Part shown: one piece after another, positions 22,966 to 28,381 of the stretch
Layout of the letters: each line of letters begins with the position of its first letter
How positions within the stretch are numbered: position 1 is the first letter of the stretch
Assembly (NCBI GenBank): GCA_938040725.1
Contig: CALHZX010000046.1
Span: 1 to 28,381, forward strand
Reading direction: 5' to 3'
Length of the DNA: 28,381 bases
Origin: an uncultured Actinomyces sp.
GTDB lineage: Bacteria; Actinomycetota; Actinomycetes; Actinomycetales; Actinomycetaceae
Position numbers and translations under genes: made by a program
Notes under the pieces: model-generated
The model's input: only the letters and a program-made list of their open reading frames with translations
What the model was told of the DNA's origin: nothing
Database searches by the model: none

Positions 22966-23517
22966 ATGTTTACCGCCGGTATCGACTCCATGGTCCCCGC
23001 CTTCGCACGCGAGGGCATCTGGCTCTTCGTCTTCCTTTTCATGGTCGTCCTCTTCCGCGCCCAGCTCACCTATTGGCTGGCGCGCGGTGCCGCCTCGGGC
23101 GCGGTTCGAGCGAACGGACGGCGCGGCCTCGTCGGCGCCGTCGCACGCTGGTTCGATGGCCCCATTCCCCGCAAGGGCGCGGCCATCCTGGACAAGTGGG
23201 GAATCATCGTCATTCCCCTGTGCTTCCTGACGGTCGGCATCCAGACCGCCGTCAACGCGGGCGCAGGACTCGTGCGCATGCGCTGGAGCACCTACACGTT
23301 CGCAATGATCCCGGGGTGTATCCTCTGGTCTCTCCTGTATGGCCTGGGCATGCTCGCGGTCTTTGCGGCCGCGATCCGCGCAGCTGCCGGCTCCCCCTGG
23401 GGGTGGGCGGGCCTCGCCCTCATCGCCATGCTGATCGCCGCGAAGATTGCGCGGGGCCGCCGCAAGCGCCGCAGGGTGAACGCCGCGCTCGCAGCAGACA
23501 GTGCGGATAACGACTAG
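22966..23517 (+). CDS. DedA/VTT-like integral membrane protein
   Basis: This 183-residue protein has about four hydrophobic segments. It resembles the DedA (VTT/SNARE-associated) family in layout: GIWLFVFLFMVVLFRAQLTYWLARG near the N-terminus, then DKWGIIVIPLCFLTVGIQTAVNAGAGLVRM, equivalent to the conserved F-x-P-x-x-R-T...AG region, and GCILWSLLYGLGML. DedA proteins act in lipid-carrier or membrane homeostasis. It is shorter than most members (about 200) and lacks the usual arginine of the FxPxxR motif, so the assignment is moderate. The ATG follows GGGAG. The stop codon overlaps that of uppS on the other strand. Its C-terminus is strongly basic (GRRKRRR). Confidence 0.65.
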   Translation: MFTAGIDSMVPAFAREGIWLFVFLFMVVLFRAQLTYWLARGAASGAVRANGRRGLVGAVARWFDGPIPRKGAAILDKWGIIVIPLCFLTVGIQTAVNAGAGLVRMRWSTYTFAMIPGCILWSLLYGLGMLAVFAAAIRAAAGSPWGWAGLALIAMLIAAKIARGRRKRRRVNAALAADSADND

Positions 23518-24338
23518 GAGCTGGCGACACGGTCGACGGCACCGCCGAAGCGACGATCACGGCCCGCGAATTCTTCCAGACACCCCCACAGCTCTTCACG
23601 GTCGAAGGCCGGCCAGGGCGTGTCGACGAACATCATTTCGGCGTATGCCATCTGCCACAGCAGATAGTTGGAGAGGCGCTGTTCGCCCGACGTGCGGATC
23701 ATGAGGTCGACGTCGGGAACGTCTGGCAGGTAGAGGTGGCGCGACAGTGTCTTTTCGGTGACGCCGCGCGGGCTCAGGCGCCCTGCAGCGACGTCCTCGG
23801 CGATGGATCTGACGGCGTCGGCAAGCTCAGCGCGCCCGCCGTAGTTGACGCACATGACCAGGTCAAGGGCCTTGCAGTGGGAGGTCGCCCGATCGGCCTT
23901 CTCCAGCGCGTTGATGACGCTCTTCCACAGCTTGGGCCGACGCCCGCTCCACCGCACGTGCACGCCCCACTGGGCGAGCTGGTCGGTGCGCCGCGCGAGC
24001 ACGTCGGAGGCGTAGTTCATGATGAAGGAGACCTCGGCGGGCGAGCGCTTCCAGTTTTCGGTCGAGAACGTATAGACGCTCAGGTAGCGCACGCCCGCGT
24101 CAATGGCACCGGCAATCGTGTCCATGAGCGCATACTCCCCCGCGCGATGCCCCTCAGTGCGGGCCAGGCCTCGACTGTTGGCCCAACGACCGTTCCCATC
24201 CATGATGAGAGCGACGTGCGCCGGGGCTTCACCCTTACGAAAGACGGGTGCATCGCGGTGCCACTGGCCCGGTCCGAGCAGCGGCGCGGTGGGGTCGTGA
24301 GGGGCGCGGTCCATAGGAGTGGGTCGCAGGTCCGTCAT
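23514..24338 (-). CDS. uppS: Isoprenyl transferase (undecaprenyl diphosphate synthase family)
   Basis: This cis-prenyltransferase condenses isopentenyl diphosphate onto an allylic primer to make the polyprenyl diphosphate carrier for the cell wall. The 274-residue protein has all five family regions. They include VALIMDGNGRWA (catalytic Asp47), VYTFSTENWKRSP, and the C-terminal MIRTSGEQRLSNYLLWQMAYAE. The N-terminal 40 residues (Pro-rich, with GPGQWHRDAP) are typical of actinobacterial members. The ATG overlaps the recO stop (ATGA), so the two are translated together; recO-uppS linkage is common in actinobacteria. The stop shares CTAG with the convergent DedA-like gene. Chain length of the product cannot be told from sequence. 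Confidence 0.95.
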   Translation of the reverse strand: MTDLRPTPMDRAPHDPTAPLLGPGQWHRDAPVFRKGEAPAHVALIMDGNGRWANSRGLARTEGHRAGEYALMDTIAGAIDAGVRYLSVYTFSTENWKRSPAEVSFIMNYASDVLARRTDQLAQWGVHVRWSGRRPKLWKSVINALEKADRATSHCKALDLVMCVNYGGRAELADAVRSIAEDVAAGRLSPRGVTEKTLSRHLYLPDVPDVDLMIRTSGEQRLSNYLLWQMAYAEMMFVDTPWPAFDREELWGCLEEFAGRDRRFGGAVDRVASS

Positions 24339-25072
24339 GAGTGACTCCTATCGATGACGCTCAGCGAGCGCAGGCGGCGTTCCAGATGCCATTGAGTGTA
24401 CGAGGAGATGAGGCCCGAGGCCTCAGTGCGCGCGTAGGGTTCGCACCGGTCGGCCCGCTCCCAGTCGCCGCTGAGCAGTTGGCCGAGGAGGGCGACGGTG
24501 TCGGGCGCGGGCGAGGAGGCGCCGGGCGGGCGGCAGGTATCGCAGACGGTGCCGCCGTCGGGGATGGAGAACGAGGAGTGGGGTCCCTGGGTGCCGCACA
24601 CGGCGCAGTCGAAACAGGAGGGCGCCCATCCGGCCAGGGCGAGGGCACGCAGCGTGTACGAGGTACGAATGAGGGTGGGGTCATGGCGCCCCCTCGCGAG
24701 GGCGTTGAGTGCGCCCAGAAGAAGCAAGTACTGGGAATGCGTGCCGTCCTGTGCATCCGTCGTGAGGCGTTCGGCGGTTTCAACGACGACGGTAGCCGCG
24801 AGGTAGAGATCGTAGTTGGCGGCGATCGCATCGCCGTATTGGGCGATGGATGCAACCTGGGTCAGAGTATCGAGGGTGCGGCCGCGGTGCAGCTGGGCGT
24901 CGATAACGGAGAAGGGTTCGACGCGCGCGCCGAACTTTGAGGTCGTCTTGCGCACTCCCTTGGCAACGGCACGCACCTGGCCATGCTCAGCGGTGAGAAG
25001 CGTGATGATGCGATCCGCTTCGCCCAGCTTGTGGGTGCGCAGGACGATCGCCTCGTCTCGATAGGACTTCAT
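24335..25072 (-). CDS. recO: DNA repair protein RecO
   Basis: RecO loads RecA on SSB-coated DNA in the RecFOR pathway. The 245-residue protein has an N-terminal OB fold (SYRDEAIVLRTHKLGEADRIITLLTAEHG, to about residue 80), a helical middle, and a zinc-binding module with Cys156, Cys159, Cys177 and Cys180 (CFDCAVCG ... CDTC). I used the ATG at 25072; a GTG one codon upstream is less likely. It is the first gene of recO-uppS, and its promoter should lie in the 243 bases shared with the divergent TetR gene, though I do not see a strong one. That gap holds TGTGTC-N5-GACACA (25084-25100) close to the recO start. Confidence 0.94.
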   Translation of the reverse strand: MKSYRDEAIVLRTHKLGEADRIITLLTAEHGQVRAVAKGVRKTTSKFGARVEPFSVIDAQLHRGRTLDTLTQVASIAQYGDAIAANYDLYLAATVVVETAERLTTDAQDGTHSQYLLLLGALNALARGRHDPTLIRTSYTLRALALAGWAPSCFDCAVCGTQGPHSSFSIPDGGTVCDTCRPPGASSPAPDTVALLGQLLSGDWERADRCEPYARTEASGLISSYTQWHLERRLRSLSVIDRSHS

Positions 25073-25276
25073 CACACGGACATTGTGTCACGCCGACACA
25101 GTGGCAGTGACGTGATGCCCGCATACATCGCAGGGCGCGAAATTAATTGTGAAGTGCACTGTCACATCCATCGACAAGCCCACAGGCGGGCGCTGACAAC
25201 AATATATGAGAAACTGACAGCGTGGTCGGTTACACAGCCGGCAAATGATTTTCGAGTAGATAGTTTCTTCGTAACT

Positions 25277-25297
25277 GGTTATGGTTTACTCATAACC
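25277..25297. promoter_or_regulatory. Candidate operator upstream of the first TetR gene
   Basis: GGTTATG (25277-25283) and CATAACC (25291-25297) form a perfect 7-base inverted repeat with a 7-base spacer, 18 bases before the start codon. An extra half-site CGTAAC lies at 25270-25275. The stretch TATGGTTTACTCATAACC recurs with three changes (TACGGTTTGCTCGTAACC) upstream of the second TetR gene at 26056-26073. TetR regulators often bind palindromes in their own promoters. Confidence 0.6.
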
Positions 25298-25315
25298 GTT
25301 GAAGGAAGGATACAG

Positions 25316-25855
25316 ATGGCACCCCCGATCGATGCCCGCGAAAAGCTTGGCACTGCACTGCGTCAGGCACTGACCCAGACCCCCCTGTCAAAGATCTCTG
25401 TCAGCGCGCTGACACGCTCCGCGGGGGTCACCCGTCAAGCGTTCTACTACCACTTCAACTCGCTCAGCGACCTGAACGCCTGGGTTTTCCGCGAGGAAGT
25501 CACATCGCGCCTGACCGCCAGTTCGGGAGAATGGCTCGACGCCATCGAAGCGACCATGACGTGGATGCACGCCCATCGCGACGAGACCGCCGCCGCCATG
25601 AAGGCCATCGAGGCGAACGACCTGTGGGCATTCCTGGCCTCCCACATTCAGGAGCTCATCGAGTCCCGCCTGCCCGGCTCCGCCTCAGCTACGGCGCGCG
25701 ACGTCGTCGCCCAGCACTTCGCACTGGCGACCACCGCCCACATGGCGCAATGGATGCTCTCCGGCCTGGAGGTCAACCCCTCGCTCGCGATTGCGCGCAT
25801 GCGAGTGCTCATGACCGACCAGACCACCCCCGCCCTGGCTCGCCTGGCCAAGTAA
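25316..25855 (+). CDS. TetR/AcrR-family regulator (first of a paralogous pair)
   Basis: This 179-residue protein has a TetR-type helix-turn-helix near residues 24-45 (LSKISVSALTRSAGVTRQAFYYHF), followed by a ligand-domain helical region. The N-terminal motif VTRQAFYYHF is typical of the DhaS-like TetR group with a short C-terminal domain. The start is the ATG at 25316 after a GAAGGAAGG ribosome site; longer frames upstream lack one. The second TetR gene at 26102 is about half identical over the DNA-binding part, so the pair probably arose by duplication. No enzyme or transporter gene adjoins, so its target is unknown; autoregulation through the site at 25277-25297 is plausible. Confidence 0.9.
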   Translation: MAPPIDAREKLGTALRQALTQTPLSKISVSALTRSAGVTRQAFYYHFNSLSDLNAWVFREEVTSRLTASSGEWLDAIEATMTWMHAHRDETAAAMKAIEANDLWAFLASHIQELIESRLPGSASATARDVVAQHFALATTAHMAQWMLSGLEVNPSLAIARMRVLMTDQTTPALARLAK

Positions 25856-25901
25856 CGCGGTTATTCCCACCAACCGCACAGGGACAGACACACAGCTCTG
25901 T

Positions 25902-25938
25902 CAGCCCCGACCTCGTCCAGATGGCGAGGTCGGGGCTG
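25902..25938 (+). terminator. Hairpin terminator after the first TetR gene
   Basis: A perfect 14-base-pair stem (CAGCCCCGACCTCG, 25902-25915, with 25925-25938) has a nine-base loop and lies 47 bases after the TetR stop. It has no T-run. Its core CCCCGACCTCG matches the other hairpins of this kind in the window. Confidence 0.75.
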
Positions 25939-25997
25939 AACCATACACTCTGCTTCCACACAATGCCGTTTCCGGATGCATACAAGCCAATCTGAGC

Positions 25998-26073
25998 TAT
26001 ACAATTGGTCAGCCGCACATTGCACTGAAATTTCGCAGATCCGCGATTCAGCCTGTACGGTTTGCTCGTAACC
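25998..26073 (+). promoter_or_regulatory. Candidate promoter and operator of the second TetR gene
   Basis: A good -10-like TATACA (25998-26003) lies between the arms of a CCAAT/ATTGG repeat (25987-25991 and 26004-26008); no strong -35 is visible. Downstream, at 26056-26073, is TACGGTTTGCTCGTAACC, with half-sites CTGTACG (26053-26059) and CGTAACC (26067-26073). It is a weaker version of the site in front of the first TetR gene. Confidence 0.45.
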
Positions 26074-26101
26074 TCTCTTTTCATGTCGACGAGGATCTCC
26101 G

Positions 26102-26671
26102 ATGCCCCACACCGATGCGAAAACGATGCTCGCGCACGCCCTGCGCGACGCACTCCAGACCGTCCCCCTGTCGAAGGTGACCGTCTCCGGCCTCACGCGC
26201 ACCGCCGGCGTGACCCGCCAGGCCTTCTACTATCACTTCGCCGACATCCGCGACCTGACCGTATGGGTTTTCAAGCGCGAGGTTGCCAACCAGATCGAGG
26301 CCCACTCCGGCTACGAGGACTGGTCCAAGGGACTGCTCGCCATGCTCACATGGATGCAAGCTCACCCCGAAGAGACGCGCTCCGTCGTCTCAACCCTGTC
26401 CATGGAAGATCTCCAGGTCTTCCTCTACAAGCAGATACGCGCCGTCATGGAGCCCATCGTCGACCACGACAGCAACGATCTGACCCTCCGCGCGGACGAC
26501 CGCGAGTTCATCACCGAGCACTTCACGCTCAGCGTGCTCGGACACGTATCCCAATGGCTCGCCTCCGACATGAGCGCTGATCCTACCCTCCTCACGGAGC
26601 GAATCTCCCGCATCCTTGCCGGGCAAGTACGTCGCAGCCTCAAGCTCTTCGCACACTGCCCCGCCTCCTGA
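26102..26671 (+). CDS. TetR/AcrR-family regulator (second of a paralogous pair)
   Basis: This 189-residue regulator has a TetR helix-turn-helix near residues 23-45 (LSKVTVSGLTRTAGVTRQAFYYHF). It is closely similar to the first TetR protein there (shared GVTRQAFYYHF, and WVFKREV against WVFREEV). Similarity continues more weakly (MLTWMQAHPEE against TWMHAHRDE), so the proteins are paralogous throughout. The ATG at 26102 follows CGAGGA. It has its own terminator and upstream site and so appears to be a separate transcript. The gene is followed by the convergent leuA. The ligand and targets cannot be told from sequence. Confidence 0.9.
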   Translation: MPHTDAKTMLAHALRDALQTVPLSKVTVSGLTRTAGVTRQAFYYHFADIRDLTVWVFKREVANQIEAHSGYEDWSKGLLAMLTWMQAHPEETRSVVSTLSMEDLQVFLYKQIRAVMEPIVDHDSNDLTLRADDREFITEHFTLSVLGHVSQWLASDMSADPTLLTERISRILAGQVRRSLKLFAHCPAS

Positions 26672-26705
26672 GGGCCCACCTCCTGAGGGCACTGACACAT
26701 ACGAA

Positions 26706-26743
26706 GGACCCCGACCTCGTCACCATAAACGAGGCCGGGGTCC
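26706..26743. terminator. Bidirectional terminator between the second TetR gene and leuA
   Basis: GGACCCCGACCTCGT (26706-26720) and ACGAGGCCGGGGTCC (26729-26743) form a 15-base-pair stem. The one imperfect position is an A-C mismatch in plus-strand RNA but a G-U wobble in minus-strand RNA, which favours leuA, ending 19 bases away, as the main user. Confidence 0.75.
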
Positions 26744-26762
26744 CCATCGCTGTCGCGCGCGC

Positions 26763-28381
26763 TCAGCGCAGGGCGCGATTCACCGCCGAAATGACGGCCT
26801 TGTAGGACGCGCGAGTAATCGAGGAGTCGATGCCGACGCCCCACACGATCTGGCCATCCACGGCCGCCTCCACGTAGGCGGCAGCGCGCGCATCGCGCCC
26901 CTGGCTCATCGCATGCTCGGAGTAGTCGAGGATGCGCACATCCAGGTCAAACTCGTGCAGCGCCGACACGAACGCGTCGATCGGACCCTTACCCTGCGCG
27001 TGAACCTTCACGACCTCGCCGTTGTCGGTGAGCATCGCGTTGAGCTCGACATGCTCATCATCCATGGTTCCCACCTGCGAGGAGCGCAGATCGAAGCGAC
27101 CCCACGACTCCAGGCCCGGCGCAGCGTTCGTCGGCAGGTACTCGTCGGCGAAGATCTGCCACAGCAGATCCGCGTTAATCTCGCCGCCGTAGGTGTCCGT
27201 GTGGCGCTGGACGATACGAGAGAACTCCACCTGCAGGCGCCGCGGCAGCTCGAGGGCGTGCGCCGTCGACATGAGGTAGGCGACGCCGCCCTTGCCGGAC
27301 TGCGAATTCACGCGCACCACGGCCTCGTACGAGCGGCCCACGTCGTGCGGGTCGATCGGCAGGTAGGGCAGCTCCCACACAACCGCTTCCTCGTCGCCAC
27401 CAGCCGCGTCGACCTTGGCCTTGCGGGCGGTGAAGCCCTTCTTGATCGCGTCCTGGTGCGAACCGGAGAAGCTCGTGTAGACGAGGTCGCCGACGTAGGG
27501 GGCTCGCGGGGAGGTCTCCATCTGCGTACAATGTTCAACCGTGCGACGGATAGTATCCACGTCCGAGAAGTCGATGCCCGGATCGATGCCCTGGCTGAAC
27601 AGGTTCAGGCCCAGCGTCACCAGGTCGACGTTGCCGGTACGCTCACCCTGACCCAGCAGACAGCCCTCGATACGATCCGCACCCGCCAGCAGCGCGAGCT
27701 CGGCCGTGGCCACGCCCGTGCCGCGGTCATTGTGCGGGTGCACGGACAGCGCCACGTACTCGCGGCGGCTCAGGTTACGGCTCATCCACTCGATCTGGTC
27801 GGCGAACACGTTCGGGGTCGCGCGCTCAACCGTGGAGGGCAGGTTCAGGACAATCTCGCGTCCCTCGCCCGGCTCCCACACGTCCATGACGGACTCGCAC
27901 ACCTCAAGGGCGAAATCCAGCTCGGTATCCACGAAAATCTCGGGCGAATACTCAAACCCGAAGATCGTCTCATCACCCAGGCGCTTCTCAGCCTGCGCGA
28001 TCACCTCGCGCGCGCCAAACTGGGCCAGCTCAATCGTCTGCGCCCTATCCGCGTGGAAGACAACCTCGCGGAACACGGGCGCCGTCGCGTTGTAGAGGTG
28101 CACCGTCGCGCGCGGGAAGCCGACCATGGCCTCGACCGTGCGCTCGATCAGCTCCGGGCGAGACTGCGTGAGCACCGAGATCGTCACGTCCTCGGGCACC
28201 GCGTCGTCCTCGATCAGGGAGCGCACGAAGTCGTAGTCGGTCTGCGAGGCCGCGGGGAAACCGATCTCGATCTCCTTGTACCCCAGCTTGATGAGCAGGT
28301 CGAACATGCGACGCTTGCGAGCCGGGTCCATCGGCTCGATGAGGGCCTGGTTGCCATCGCGCAGGTCGGTGGACATCCAGC
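26763..28381 (-). CDS. leuA: 2-isopropylmalate synthase, C-terminal 95% (N-terminus outside the window)
   Basis: LeuA condenses acetyl-CoA with 2-oxoisovalerate, the first committed step of leucine synthesis. About 539 residues lie in the window, and the start is cut off. The catalytic TIM barrel is evident from STDLRDGNQALIEPMD, KLGYKEIEIGFPAASQTDYDF, and the metal-binding LSVHPHNDRGTGVA. A linker region follows, then a C-terminal regulatory domain (from about KVHAQGKGPIDAFVSALHEF), which in characterised enzymes gives leucine feedback control. Residues AEFILVDERIVED-type variants were not checked. The length and order match the long actinobacterial form. The gene converges on the second TetR gene and shares the terminator at 26706-26743. 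Confidence 0.95.
   Translation of the reverse strand, partial: WMSTDLRDGNQALIEPMDPARKRRMFDLLIKLGYKEIEIGFPAASQTDYDFVRSLIEDDAVPEDVTISVLTQSRPELIERTVEAMVGFPRATVHLYNATAPVFREVVFHADRAQTIELAQFGAREVIAQAEKRLGDETIFGFEYSPEIFVDTELDFALEVCESVMDVWEPGEGREIVLNLPSTVERATPNVFADQIEWMSRNLSRREYVALSVHPHNDRGTGVATAELALLAGADRIEGCLLGQGERTGNVDLVTLGLNLFSQGIDPGIDFSDVDTIRRTVEHCTQMETSPRAPYVGDLVYTSFSGSHQDAIKKGFTARKAKVDAAGGDEEAVVWELPYLPIDPHDVGRSYEAVVRVNSQSGKGGVAYLMSTAHALELPRRLQVEFSRIVQRHTDTYGGEINADLLWQIFADEYLPTNAAPGLESWGRFDLRSSQVGTMDDEHVELNAMLTDNGEVVKVHAQGKGPIDAFVSALHEFDLDVRILDYSEHAMSQGRDARAAAYVEAAVDGQIVWGVGIDSSITRASYKAVISAVNRALR

Noticed and set aside
25076..25100. TGTGTC-N5-GACACA near the recO start as an SOS box
   Set aside because: It does not match the actinobacterial LexA site (GAAC-N4-GTTC), and recO is not usually in the SOS regulon.
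1..28381. tRNA or rRNA genes, CRISPR arrays, prophage or integrase genes
   Set aside because: I saw no cloverleaf-like stretch with a TTCGA arm, no regularly spaced repeats and no phage or integrase proteins.

Overview
The window is a stretch of GC-rich chromosome. High GC content, actinobacterial-style proteins (an actinobacterial-type Dus, glycyl-tRNA synthetase of the single-chain class, a sugar ABC importer without its own ATPase, YtrA-type GntR control) and many GTG/TTG starts suggest an actinobacterium. The presence of luxS together with dgt-dnaG, a beta-glucoside-type PTS and malEFG suggests the Actinomycetaceae (Actinomyces/Schaalia-like). The genus is an inference; no 16S gene or other marker is present. 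I see no phage, complete insertion sequence, CRISPR array, tRNA or rRNA.

Layout. At 1-176 is the start of a probable branched-chain aminotransferase (minus). At 306-811 is a YefM-YoeB toxin-antitoxin pair with a recognisable operator, divergent from a conserved hypothetical gene (903-1400). The minus-strand operon dgt-dnaG-luxS (5322 to 1518) follows. A plus-strand EIIBCA sugar PTS permease (5507-7552) ends in two hairpin terminators. The minus-strand operon glyS-dusB-aroD (11283 to 7741) comes next, then a minus-strand GntR/ABC-ATPase/membrane-protein operon (13503 to 11502) whose genes overlap by four bases and whose promoter carries a perfect operator palindrome. A gene-free, locally AT-rich stretch lies at 13575-14429 and holds several unusual inverted repeats. 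The malE-malF-malG importer (18434 to 14499, minus) diverges from a LacI-family regulator (18600-19616).

The zinc operon znuA-znuC-znuB-zur (19687-22849) has a Zur-box-like palindrome that covers the predicted -10 element and abuts the znuA start codon. A DedA-like membrane gene (22966-23517) converges on the recO-uppS pair (25072 to 23514). Two paralogous TetR regulators (25316-25855 and 26102-26671) each have the same TAyGGTTTrCTCrTAACC element upstream. The 3' part of leuA (26763-28381, minus) closes the window.

How the genes work together. Most are housekeeping genes: replication and dNTP balance (dnaG, dgt), translation (glyS, dusB), shikimate and leucine synthesis (aroD, leuA, probably ilvE), cell-wall lipid carrier (uppS) and repair (recO). 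Among them are nutrient-acquisition modules (PTS, maltose-type ABC, zinc ABC), each with local regulatory DNA, and AI-2 signalling (luxS). I did not find a clearly new multi-gene system. The least explained parts are the structured gene-free island at 13575-14429, the twin TetR genes with a shared site and no obvious target gene, the possible leaderless Zur-controlled znuA start, and a recurring terminator hairpin family.
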